Of a stretch of DNA of 64,000 bases, positions 35,302 through 43,927 are shown in pieces. A program made the position numbers and the translations under genes. Source of the stretch: an uncultured Collinsella sp. (GTDB lineage Bacteria; Actinomycetota; Coriobacteriia; Coriobacteriales; Coriobacteriaceae); the NCBI GenBank assembly GCA_900541875.1, contig UQLF01000012.1:18951-82950 (forward strand). Reading direction: 5' to 3'. How positions within the stretch are numbered: the stretch's first letter is position 1; every line of letters begins with the position of its first letter. Under the pieces are notes generated by a model. The model was given only the letters and a program-made list of their open reading frames with translations, was not told the origin of the DNA and ran no database searches.

Positions 35302-38007
35302 CTACTCGGTACGGGCAACCTGGTCGATGCGGTAACCCTCGATCTGGTCGCCGGGCTTGATGTCCTGGAAGTTCTCCAGGCCAATGCCGCCCTCGGAACC
35401 GCTCTTGAGGCTCTTAGCCTCGTCCTTGTAGTGGCGCATCGAGGCGATCTTGCCGTTGAAGACCACGATGCCGTCTCGCACCAGACGCACGGAATCGGTC
35501 GCGGCGATCTCGCCCTCCTCGACGCGGACACCGGCGGCGATACCGACTTTGGGCACCTTAAAGGTGTCCAGAACGGTCGCGGTACCCGTAGCGACCTCGA
35601 CCTCGGTGGGCTTGAGCATGCCGATACGGGCGGCGTCGAGCTCCTCGAGGCACTTGTAGATGACGTCGTAGCAACGGATCTCGACGCCCTCGCGCTCGGC
35701 AGCGGAGCGGGCCTTACCGTCGGGACGGACGCCAAAGCCGATGATGATGGCGTTGGAGGCGTCGGCCAGAACGACGTCGGTCTCGTTGATGGCGCCAACG
35801 GCGGAGTGGATCGTGTTGATGCGAACCTCGGACTGATCCATCTTGTCGAGCGAGTCCTGAAGAGCCTCGATGGAGCCCTGGACGTCGGCCTTGATGATCA
35901 GGTTGAGCTCCTTGACCTCGGCGTCGGCAATGGTCTCGAAGAGGTTCTCGAGCGTGACGTGCTTCACGCGGCTCTGCTCCTCGATACGGGCCTTGAGCGA
36001 ACGCTCGTCGGCCAGGGCGCGAGCCTCGCGCTCGTCCTCGAACACGCGGAACTCGTCACCGGCGTTGGGCACGGACTGCAGGCCAAGAATCTCGACGGCG
36101 TCGGAGGGACCGGCCTCGGTGACGGCGCGGCCCTTGGGGTCGAGCATGGCGCGGACGCGACCGTAGGTAAGGCCGGCGACCAGCGTATCACCCACGTGCA
36201 GGGTACCGCGGGTCACAAGCACGGTAGCGACCGAGCCGCGGCCCTTGTCGAGCTTGGCCTCGAGGACGTTGCCAGAGGCAAAGGTGTCCGGGTTGGCCTT
36301 GAGCTCGAGCACATCTGCCTGGAGCAGCACGGTCTCCAGAAGGTCGTCGATACCGATCTTCTGCTTGGCCGAGATGTTGACGAACATGTTCTGTCCGCCC
36401 CACTCCTCGGGGATGACGCCGTACTCGGTGAGCTCCTGGCGCACACGGTCGGGGTTGGCGCCCGGCTTATCGATCTTGTTGACGGCGACGACGATGGGAA
36501 CGCCGGCGGCCTTGGCGTGGTTGATCGACTCGACCGTCTGGGGCATGACGCCGTCGTCAGCGGCGACGATCAGGATGACGATGTCGGTCACCTTGGCGCC
36601 ACGGGCACGCATGGCCGTAAAGGTAGCGTGACCCGGGGTATCGATGAAGGTGATCTTGCGGTCGTTGATCATGACCTGCGAAGCGCCGATGGCCTGCGTA
36701 ATGCCGCCCGCCTCGCCGGCAGCAACGCCGGTGTGACGGATGGCGTCGAGCAGTGACGTCTTGCCGTGGTCGACGTGACCCATGACGGTGACGACCGGAG
36801 CGCGCGGCTTAAGGTCGGCGGGATCGTCGTAGAACGAGAAGGTGTTCTCCTCCTCGGGGGTGATGATCTTGATCTGACGGCCCAGGTCGTCGGCGACGAG
36901 CTCGACGAGGTCGTCGGACATGGACTGCGTCATGGTGAGCGGCGTACCAAGCAGGAACAGGCGCTTGATGATGTCGTTGGCCGGAACGTCGAGCGCCTCG
37001 GCAAGCTCCTGGACGGTAACGCCCTGGGAGACCTTGATGGCGTCGAGGTCCTCGGGGTTCACGCCCTGGGCCAGCGCCTCCTCTATCTTGCGCTCCTCCT
37101 GAGCCTTGGCAGCCTCGCGCTCGCGCTTCTCCTTGCGCTTCTTGCGGCGACCGGTGGACTCGCGAGAGGCCTCCTCGACGGCGGCGCGGGCCTCCTCGAG
37201 CACCTTCTCGCGGCTGTACTCCTCGGCCTCGCGAGCCATGCGGCTGTAGTGGTCCTCTTCGTTGTTATGACCGCCCTTGCGCTTCTTGCCCTTGCCCTGC
37301 TTATCGGGGTTGGGGAAGTCCATGCCGGCAGCGACGTTGTTGCTGGCGTTGGTGCGATGGCTGTGCGGACGGCTCTCGGAGGCGTTGCGCTCGGAGTTGT
37401 TGTCGGAAGCGTTACGACGGCCACCGCGGCGGTCGTTGTTGCCGCCACGACGGTTACCGCGCTCGGCGGCGCGCTCGGCCTTGGCCTTGTCCTCGGCGTC
37501 CTTCTTCTCCTTGAGCACGGTCTCCTGTGCGGCGATCTGGTCGAGCAGCGAACGGAAGCGCGAACCGGAGTCGGAAGCGGGAACGGCGCGGCGCTGGGCC
37601 TCGCGGGCAGCCTCCTCCTTCTCGCGAGCAAGGCGCTCCTGCTCGGCCTTCTTCTTGGCCTCGGCCTCGGCGCGGGCAGCCTCCTCGGCAGCCTGGGCTG
37701 CGGCAAACTGGCGGCGCTCCTCCTCGCGGGCCTTCTCGGCGGCGATGCGCTCACGCTCGGCCTCGGCGGCGCGTGCGGCCTCCTCGGCGGCAGCTGCCTG
37801 CTCCTCGGCCTGCTTGGCGGCCTCGACTTCCTGAGCGCGGGCCTCGATCACCGAGGCGAGCTGCTTGCGGACCATAGCGACATAGGCGTCCTCCAAGGTG
37901 GAGGAAGCGGACTTAGCGGGAATCTTCATATCGGCGAGATGACCCATCAGTTCCTTGGAGGTCATGCCGAACTCTTTGGCCAGGGTGGACACACGGACTT
38001 TTGCCAT
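35302..38007 (-). CDS. infB: Translation initiation factor IF-2
   Basis: GTPase that delivers initiator tRNA to the 30S subunit. The 901-residue protein has an N-terminal IF2_N domain (RVSTLAKEFGMTSKELMGHL), a long Ala/Glu/Arg-rich coiled region with an Asn/Arg-rich stretch, a second IF2_N domain (TVQELAEALDVPANDIIKRLF), then the G domain GHVDHGKTSLLDAIR, DTPGHATF and NKIDKPGAN. Domains II to IV follow. In switch I the usual QHIGAY reads QAIGAS. It lies 91 bases after nusA; no ylxR or L7Ae-type gene is between them. Confidence 0.96.
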   Translation of the reverse strand: MAKVRVSTLAKEFGMTSKELMGHLADMKIPAKSASSTLEDAYVAMVRKQLASVIEARAQEVEAAKQAEEQAAAAEEAARAAEAERERIAAEKAREEERRQFAAAQAAEEAARAEAEAKKKAEQERLAREKEEAAREAQRRAVPASDSGSRFRSLLDQIAAQETVLKEKKDAEDKAKAERAAERGNRRGGNNDRRGGRRNASDNNSERNASESRPHSHRTNASNNVAAGMDFPNPDKQGKGKKRKGGHNNEEDHYSRMAREAEEYSREKVLEEARAAVEEASRESTGRRKKRKEKREREAAKAQEERKIEEALAQGVNPEDLDAIKVSQGVTVQELAEALDVPANDIIKRLFLLGTPLTMTQSMSDDLVELVADDLGRQIKIITPEEENTFSFYDDPADLKPRAPVVTVMGHVDHGKTSLLDAIRHTGVAAGEAGGITQAIGASQVMINDRKITFIDTPGHATFTAMRARGAKVTDIVILIVAADDGVMPQTVESINHAKAAGVPIVVAVNKIDKPGANPDRVRQELTEYGVIPEEWGGQNMFVNISAKQKIGIDDLLETVLLQADVLELKANPDTFASGNVLEAKLDKGRGSVATVLVTRGTLHVGDTLVAGLTYGRVRAMLDPKGRAVTEAGPSDAVEILGLQSVPNAGDEFRVFEDEREARALADERSLKARIEEQSRVKHVTLENLFETIADAEVKELNLIIKADVQGSIEALQDSLDKMDQSEVRINTIHSAVGAINETDVVLADASNAIIIGFGVRPDGKARSAAEREGVEIRCYDVIYKCLEELDAARIGMLKPTEVEVATGTATVLDTFKVPKVGIAAGVRVEEGEIAATDSVRLVRDGIVVFNGKIASMRHYKDEAKSLKSGSEGGIGLENFQDIKPGDQIEGYRIDQVARTE

Positions 38008-38098
38008 ATGACTTCACCTACCCTTTCTGGCACCTTGGGTGCCTAGAGACTGAACGAGCGTGGGAGACGCGCCGGGACCCGCCCGGCGCGGCCGCGCG

Positions 38099-39346
38099 CT
38101 AGATCAGGTCCTCCGCATCATCGAAGGCGTCGGTGTCGTGGACACCGCAGAAACGGGAGCCGGGACGAGCCTGGTTGCGGCACTGGATGCCGTCCTCGGA
38201 CACGTACTCGCAGCGGCGGACGTCCTCGTCCTCCTCGTCACCGATCAGGTCGGCGGCGGGCTCCTCGTGAACGGGAACGTTCTTGAGGATGTCGGCGGCA
38301 AGGGTCTCGGACTTGATGTCGATGTGCCAACCGGTCAGGCGCGCGGCGAGGCGGGCGTTCTGGCCCTCCTTGCCGATGGCGAGGGACAGCTGGTCGTCGG
38401 GCACGATGACGCCGGCGTAGGCCTTCTCCTCGTCGATGAGGACGCGGGTGACCTTGGCAGGCGAAAGGGCGTTGGCGACGTAGACGGCAGGATCGGCATC
38501 CCAAAGGATGACGTCGACGCGCTCGCCACGGAGCTCGCCCACGACAGCGCGAACACGGCTGCCCTTGGGGCCGACACAGGCGCCCACGGGATCCAGACGG
38601 TCGTCGAGCGAGTGGACGGCGACCTTGGAGCGCTGGCCGGGCTCGCGGGCGATCGACTTGATCTGGACGGTGCCCTCATAGATCTCGGGCACCTCCTGCT
38701 CAAACAGACGACGCATGAGCTCGGGGTGGGTACGAGAGATGACAATCGGCGGACGGCTGTGCTCGCCACGAACCGGCTGAAGGTTGGAGTTGGGGTCGCG
38801 AACGTCGATAATCACGGCCTTGATGTGCTGGTTGTGCAGGTAGCGCTCGCCCATCGGACGCTCGTTGCGCTCGTTCTCGTAACGGCGCTGATCGAAGTGC
38901 GGCAGCTCGGCCTCGACGCCCTCGCGAATCTTGACGATCGTGAAGTCGGGCGTGGACTGCAGAACGGTACCGCTGATGAGATCACCGATGCGGCCGGAGA
39001 ACTCCTCGTAGATCTGCTCGCGGGCGGAGTTGCGCACGATGGCGTTGATCTCGGCCTTGGCGTGCTGGGCGGCGATGCGGCTCGTGTTCTTGGGGGTGAC
39101 GTCGATCTCCTCGAACTCGGTGAAGTTGCCCTCCTCGTCCATGGAATCGTCGATCGGCTCCAGGCGGTAGACATAAATCTTGCCGGTGGTGCGGTCGATG
39201 GTCACCTTGGCGCCCCACTCAAGATGCAGGATCTCGGCATAGCTCTTGGCGAGCGACTGCTCCAGGCGGTCGATCAGGTAGAGCTGGTCGATGTGCTTCT
39301 CCTGGCAAAGTTCCATCAGGGCGGACATCATGTCGGATGCTGCCAT
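38099..39346 (-). CDS. nusA: Transcription termination/antitermination protein NusA with C-terminal Cys/His finger
   Basis: Binds RNA polymerase and modulates pausing, termination and antitermination. The 415-residue protein has the N-terminal polymerase-binding domain (SALMELCQEKHIDQLYLIDRLEQSLAKSYAEI), an S1 domain (about 130-200) and two KH domains (with DPVGACVGPKGSRVRAVV and IGKEGQNARLAARLTGW). Beyond these it has a C-terminal segment with Cys379, Cys389, Cys400 and His403, in CEYVSEDGIQC and SRFCGVHD, not usual for NusA. It starts one base after rimP ends. Confidence 0.95.
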   Translation of the reverse strand: MAASDMMSALMELCQEKHIDQLYLIDRLEQSLAKSYAEILHLEWGAKVTIDRTTGKIYVYRLEPIDDSMDEEGNFTEFEEIDVTPKNTSRIAAQHAKAEINAIVRNSAREQIYEEFSGRIGDLISGTVLQSTPDFTIVKIREGVEAELPHFDQRRYENERNERPMGERYLHNQHIKAVIIDVRDPNSNLQPVRGEHSRPPIVISRTHPELMRRLFEQEVPEIYEGTVQIKSIAREPGQRSKVAVHSLDDRLDPVGACVGPKGSRVRAVVGELRGERVDVILWDADPAVYVANALSPAKVTRVLIDEEKAYAGVIVPDDQLSLAIGKEGQNARLAARLTGWHIDIKSETLAADILKNVPVHEEPAADLIGDEEDEDVRRCEYVSEDGIQCRNQARPGSRFCGVHDTDAFDDAEDLI

Positions 39347-39347
39347 C

Positions 39348-39842
39348 TTACTTTCCTTCCTTCGCGGGCTTGAAGTCGTAGGTGGGCTTCAACTTGCACT
39401 TTTTAACATCAGAGAAATCGAGGGTAACGGACTCGCCGTCCTCGAGCTCGAGGGTCACGTTCGTCTCGGTAGCGGCGGCAATCTTGCCGGCGTACTTGCG
39501 ACGGCCCTCGGTGGCGGTGGAGGTGAGCTCGCAGTTCTCGCCCACAAAGCGGGCAAAGTCACTCGGGCGGCGCAGCGGGCGCGCCATACCCGGGCTCGAC
39601 ACCTCGAGCGTATAGCTCGAAGAGATGGGATCGAGCTCCTCAATCACATCGCCGACCCACTTGGTGTTGGCCGTGACGTCGTTGAGCGACAGGCTCTGAC
39701 CCTCGGCACCCTCGATACGCACGCGCACACAGGGGGCCTTGGTGGCACCCACGAGCTCGACGTCGACGATGTCGACATCGTGCTGGGGAGCGACGGCCTC
39801 GAGCGCGTCGATGATCGCCTGCTCGGTCTTGGTCTTGACCAT
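39348..39842 (-). CDS. rimP: Ribosome maturation factor RimP
   Basis: Helps 30S subunit assembly. The 164-residue protein has an N-terminal alpha/beta domain (AIIDALEAVAPQHDVDIVDVELVGATKAPCVRVRI) and the motif YTLEVSSPGMARPLRRPSDFARFVG, the family signature. A C-terminal SH3-like domain ends the protein. The ATG at 39842 has GGAGG eight bases upstream, so the long upstream extension is not coding. First gene of the nusA operon. Confidence 0.93.
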   Translation of the reverse strand: MVKTKTEQAIIDALEAVAPQHDVDIVDVELVGATKAPCVRVRIEGAEGQSLSLNDVTANTKWVGDVIEELDPISSSYTLEVSSPGMARPLRRPSDFARFVGENCELTSTATEGRRKYAGKIAAATETNVTLELEDGESVTLDFSDVKKCKLKPTYDFKPAKEGK

Positions 39843-39862
39843 TGCGGCACCTCCATCCATAC

Positions 39863-39894
39863 AAAAAAGAAGCGGGGCCGAAACCCCACTTCTT
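39863..39894 (-). terminator. Leader terminator (attenuator) of the rimP-nusA-infB operon
   Basis: The stem AAGAAG-GGGG/CCCC-CTTCTT, with one internal mismatch and a six-base loop, runs into TTTTTTG on the minus strand. It lies between the operon promoter (39921-39949) and the rimP ribosome site. There is no gene upstream on this strand, so it can only act on the leader transcript. Known B. subtilis NusA autoregulation by a leader terminator makes feedback plausible (inference). Confidence 0.8.
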
Positions 39895-39920
39895 TCAATT
39901 ACAACTTCATTTGCAAGCAA

Positions 39921-39949
39921 ACTATACCAATAGCTGCGGAAACGTGCAA
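39921..39949 (-). promoter_or_regulatory. Sigma-A promoter of the rimP-nusA-infB operon
   Basis: TTGCAC and TATAGT are separated by 17 bases (39944-39949 and 39921-39926), close to consensus. The predicted start lies near 39914, giving a leader of about 70 bases. Confidence 0.8.
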
Positions 39950-40211
39950 GCACAGTACGAATCTGCAGGTCAGCGTGCGCACAGCTTCTCCACAAGAATA
40001 GGACAATTGGTCGAGGAACCCCATGCGGCGCACCCTCAACAGCCCCAAAACGGGCCATGCGTCCCAATCCACAGGCCCGTTCGGACCCCAAGGGCATTCC
40101 TCCCCGAGCCCCTATCGTTCAGACTTACGCTAAGGGACATTCTGCAACAAGCCAGCCAGCAAGTCGCGCAAGGACGAACCTTTTCAAATCCTCTACGGCA
40201 AGGAGGCACCT

Positions 40212-40784
40212 ATGAAACGCCTAGACACCCTCTGCATGACTGCGCTCGCCATCGCAACATGCTCGTTGGTCCTCGTGGGCTGCGGCAACGCAAATGGCAA
40301 AACCGGAACATGCGAACCGAACCCTGGCAGCACCAAAGCCATCGAGAAAACGACGCCATCGGAGAGCTTCGACAAAATAAACGAAGACATCGTCGATCCC
40401 CAGGGCCTGGGTCCCGATTCCCAAGAACAGTTCCCCATCGACCTTGAGGCAGACGAAAACGTCCACGTCACCTGCGTGGGCAAGGACACCGACGGCTACG
40501 GCGACGCCGCGCTCGTCTTTACGGTGTCCAACAACACCGGTGTCGACATGATGTTTGGCGATGTGGACTCCTATGCCTACGTCAACGGTAAGGTCCGCGA
40601 CGTACGCATGCGCCAGCAGGTCGCAGCGGGTGAGGAAACGCGCGCCATGCTCACCTTTGTGGGCACCTTCGACGATCCGGACTTTGATGTTAACAACGAC
40701 CTCAACGACATCTACCTCAACATTTGGATGTTCGAAGAGGCAACGGGCAACGTTTACTTTAGGGACCTGGTACACATCCCATAG
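40212..40784 (+). CDS. Predicted lipoprotein of unknown function
   Basis: A 190-residue exported protein. Residues 1-24 are a signal peptide with a lipobox ending LVLVGC, so Cys24 would be lipid-anchored. The mature part has an acidic region and then a beta-rich domain (VHVTCVGKDTDGYGDAALVFTVSNNTGVDMMFGDVDSYAYVNG), reminiscent of DUF4352/DUF5067-type immunoglobulin-like domains; the family is not certain. AAGGAGG lies six bases before the ATG. It is monocistronic and closed by a terminator. Confidence 0.8.
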   Translation: MKRLDTLCMTALAIATCSLVLVGCGNANGKTGTCEPNPGSTKAIEKTTPSESFDKINEDIVDPQGLGPDSQEQFPIDLEADENVHVTCVGKDTDGYGDAALVFTVSNNTGVDMMFGDVDSYAYVNGKVRDVRMRQQVAAGEETRAMLTFVGTFDDPDFDVNNDLNDIYLNIWMFEEATGNVYFRDLVHIP

Positions 40785-40827
40785 AAGACGGTGCGACGCA
40801 CTGACTAAGCAGGGCATAAAACACAAG

Positions 40828-40859
40828 ACGAGGGACGACCCAACCGGATCGCCCCTCGT
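40828..40859. terminator. Terminator between the lipoprotein gene and leuS
   Basis: An interrupted stem (ACGAGG and CGA pairing with TCG and CCTCGT) with a ten-base loop is followed by TTTATTG on the plus strand. It lies between convergent genes and may serve both. Confidence 0.65.
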
Positions 40860-40888
40860 TTATTGCATGTCAGCTATGCGCGCAGCGC

Positions 40889-43465
40889 TTACTTGACCAC
40901 CAGGTTGACCAGCTTGCCAGGCACGCAGATGGCCTTGACGACCGTCTTGCCCTCGAGCCACTTGGCGACGGCGGCCTCGGCGGCAGCCTGCATATCCTCA
41001 TTGGAGGCATCGCGGGCCACGTCGACGCGGCCGCGGACCTTGCCGAGAACCTGTACGACGATCTGCACCGTGTCCTCGATGGACTCGTCCAGGTCGAACT
41101 CGGGCCAGGCGGCGGTGTAGGCGTTGCCCTCGCAGCCGAGGGCCTCGTGCCACAGCTCGTCGGCCCAGAACGGGCAGATGGGGGCAAGGACGCTCACGAT
41201 ATCCTTGGCCACGCCGTAGCACAAAGCCTTGTCGCGGGCGGTACCCTCGGTGGCGTTGAGGTAGGCGCTCGCGGCGTTGACGAGCTCCATGACGGCCGAG
41301 ATGGCGGTGTTGAACTGGCCGCGGTCGAAGTCCTCGGTGCACTTGGCAATGGTGCGATGACGCTCGCGGTAGAGCTTCATCGCGGTCTCGTCGAGCGCGG
41401 ACTTGTCAAAGGCCACGTTGGCGTCGCCGGACTGGACGAGCTGCCACACGATACGCCAGGCGCGCTTAATGAAGCGGTTAGCGCCCTCGACTGCCTTGGG
41501 ATCCCAGTCAAAGTCCTTCTCGGGCGGGGCGATAAACAGGATCGCCAGACGCATGGTGTCGGCGCCGTAGGGCTCGATGACCGAGCTCGGGGGCACGACA
41601 TTGCCCTTGGACTTGGACATGGTGTCGCCGTTCTCGTCCTTGACCATGCCCTGGCACAGCAGGTTGGTGAAGGGCTCGTCAACGCTCAGCAGACCCAGGT
41701 CGCGCAGTGCCTTGGTAAAGAAGCGGCTGTAGAGCAGGTGCAAAATGGCGTGCTCGATGCCGCCGATGTAGTTATCGACAGGCATCCAACGGTCGGCGGC
41801 CTCGCGGGAGAAGGGCAGCTCGGTGTTGTGCGGGTCGGTATAGCGCAGGTAATACCAGCTGGAGCAGGTGAAGGTGTCCATGGTATCGGTCTCACGCTTG
41901 GCCGGGCGACCGCAGACCGGGCAGGTGGTCTCGTAGAACTCCTTGCACTCGGCGAGGGTCTCGCCGGCACCCAGGTCCAGGTTCTCGGGCAGCGTCACCG
42001 GCAGCTGGTCCTCGGGCACGGGTACGATGCCGCAGTGCTCGCAGTGAATGGCCGGGATGGGGTTGCCCCAGTAGCGCTGACGGCTGATGAGCCAGTCGCG
42101 CAGACGGAACTCGACCTTGCGACGGCCGCAGCCCATGGCCTCGAGGTCGGCCACGATCGCAGCCTCGCCCTCGGAGTGCTTACCGCCGCGCATACCGGTG
42201 TACTTGCCGGACTGGACGAGCGTGCCCTCGGCAGCGTGGGCGCAATCCCAGTCGACGGTCTCGGCATGGAAGGTATCGATGGTCTCGCCGCTGGCCTCGA
42301 CGGCAGCGCGGTCGTCATCGTCCAGGATGATCGGCACGATCGGCAGGTCGTACTTGCGGGCGAACTCAAAGTCGCGCTGGTCTCCACAGGGAACGGCCAT
42401 GACGGCGCCGGTGCCGTAGTCGGCAACGACATAGTCGGCAACCCACACGGGGACCTTCTCGCCGTTGACGGGATTCACCACGTAGCGGCCGGTAAAGGCA
42501 CCATGCTTCTCGAGGGTGCCCTGGGCACGCTCGACGGCAGAGATGTGCTTGGAGTCCTCGACGATCTTGGTGACGGCCTCCTCGTACTCCGTGCCCTCGA
42601 CGAGCTCGTGCAGGCGCGCGTACTCGGGAGCCAGGACAAAGAAGGAGACACCGAAGAGTGTGTCGGCTCGCGTGGTGAAGACGGTGATCTTACCCTCGTC
42701 GCCCTCGATGGGCTCGCCATCCTTGTCGCACAGGGTAAAGTCGACCTCGGCGCCCTCGGAGCGGCCGATCCAGTTGGCCTGCATCTGCTTGACGCGCTCG
42801 GGCCAGCCGGGGAGCTTCTCCAGATCGTCGAGCAGCTCCTGGGAGTACTCGGTGATCTTGAAGTACCATTGCTCAAGGTCGCGCTTCTCGGGCTCGGTAC
42901 CGCAGCGCCAGCATTTACCCTCGGTGACCTGCTCGTTGGCCAGAACGGTCTTGCAGGTGGGGCACCAGTTGACCGGGTTCTTCTTACGGTAGACCAGGCC
43001 CTTTTCCCACATCTTCTCAAAGATCCACTGGCCCCAGCGGTAGTAGTCGGGGCTGCAGGTCTTGACCATGCGATCCAGATCGTAGGAGAAGCCCATGCGC
43101 TTCATCGTGGCGAGCGCCTGGTCCATGTTCTTATACGTCCAGGCGGCAGCCTGCGTGTTGTGCTTGATGGCGGCGTTCTCGGCGGGCAGGCCAAAGGCGT
43201 CAAAGCCGATGGGGTGCAGCACGTCGTAGCCGCGCATGCGGGCCTGACGGGCCATGGCATCGCCGATGGTGTAGTTGCGCGCGTGGCCCATGTGCAGGTC
43301 GCCCGACGGATACGGGAACATCTCGAGCACGTACTTCTTGGGCTTACTGTCGTCGGTGTCGACGGCAAAGAGGTTGGAGTCCTCCCAGGCCTTCATCCAC
43401 CGGGACTCAATGGCCTGCGCGTCGTAAGCAGGGATCTCGTCCTTATGATCTGTGCAATCGCACAT
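40889..43465 (-). CDS. leuS: Leucine--tRNA ligase
   Basis: Class I synthetase charging tRNA-Leu, with an editing domain that clears misactivated isoleucine and other amino acids. The 858-residue protein has the HIGH motif as HMGH (YPSGDLHMGHARNY), the editing-domain TVFTTRADTLFGVSF, and the KMSKS loop reading TMSKS, in GDTMSKSKGNVV. The second Lys is kept. I chose the ATG at 43465 because AAGGAG lies five bases upstream; the longer frame runs through a homopolymer tract and encodes only Gly and Pro repeats. Confidence 0.96.
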   Translation of the reverse strand: MCDCTDHKDEIPAYDAQAIESRWMKAWEDSNLFAVDTDDSKPKKYVLEMFPYPSGDLHMGHARNYTIGDAMARQARMRGYDVLHPIGFDAFGLPAENAAIKHNTQAAAWTYKNMDQALATMKRMGFSYDLDRMVKTCSPDYYRWGQWIFEKMWEKGLVYRKKNPVNWCPTCKTVLANEQVTEGKCWRCGTEPEKRDLEQWYFKITEYSQELLDDLEKLPGWPERVKQMQANWIGRSEGAEVDFTLCDKDGEPIEGDEGKITVFTTRADTLFGVSFFVLAPEYARLHELVEGTEYEEAVTKIVEDSKHISAVERAQGTLEKHGAFTGRYVVNPVNGEKVPVWVADYVVADYGTGAVMAVPCGDQRDFEFARKYDLPIVPIILDDDDRAAVEASGETIDTFHAETVDWDCAHAAEGTLVQSGKYTGMRGGKHSEGEAAIVADLEAMGCGRRKVEFRLRDWLISRQRYWGNPIPAIHCEHCGIVPVPEDQLPVTLPENLDLGAGETLAECKEFYETTCPVCGRPAKRETDTMDTFTCSSWYYLRYTDPHNTELPFSREAADRWMPVDNYIGGIEHAILHLLYSRFFTKALRDLGLLSVDEPFTNLLCQGMVKDENGDTMSKSKGNVVPPSSVIEPYGADTMRLAILFIAPPEKDFDWDPKAVEGANRFIKRAWRIVWQLVQSGDANVAFDKSALDETAMKLYRERHRTIAKCTEDFDRGQFNTAISAVMELVNAASAYLNATEGTARDKALCYGVAKDIVSVLAPICPFWADELWHEALGCEGNAYTAAWPEFDLDESIEDTVQIVVQVLGKVRGRVDVARDASNEDMQAAAEAAVAKWLEGKTVVKAICVPGKLVNLVVK

Positions 43466-43492
43466 ATCAGCTCCTTTAATCTTAGCTGGGGT

Positions 43493-43695
<203 letters not shown>

Positions 43696-43733
43696 ACCCT
43701 AAGGTTAACTTGACTGATGATAGCAAATACGAC

Positions 43734-43768
43734 AAGCGAGATGCCTGCGACTTGCAGGCATCTCGCTT
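43734..43768. terminator. Hairpin terminator between guaB and leuS
   Basis: A 15-bp perfect stem (AAGCGAGATGCCTGC and its complement) with a five-base loop lies 160 bases after the guaB stop. The better T-run (TTTATCTT) is on the plus strand; on the minus strand it is followed by GTCG. It probably ends the guaB transcript. Confidence 0.55.
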
Positions 43769-43832
43769 TATCTTAATAACGTGGTTGTGAATCAACCGCT
43801 AATTGTTACCAGCCCAAGCATGGTCGGGTTTT

Positions 43833-43918
43833 CCAAGTGCCGCAGAGTGCCGTGAAAGAGGAGCGACGCGTACTTTGGTACGCGAGCGACGGTTTGAACG
43901 GCAAGGTGCGGTGCTTGG
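43833..43918. other. Long imperfect hairpin element downstream of guaB
   Basis: Eighty-six bases fold on themselves: CCAAGTGCCGCA with TGCGGTGCTTGG (10 of 12 pairs) outside, TGCCGT with ACGGCA inside, and CGCGTAC around a central TTTG. It starts 10 bases from the guaB stop and has no coding capacity. It could be a structured 3' untranslated element, an unrecognised small RNA or a miniature mobile element. Confidence 0.45.
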
Positions 43919-43927
43919 GAAAGCCGC

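Noticed and set aside
36766..38046. 426-codon plus-strand frame rich in Leu, Gly and Val
   Set aside because: Antisense of the Ala/Glu/Arg-rich part of infB, which explains its composition.
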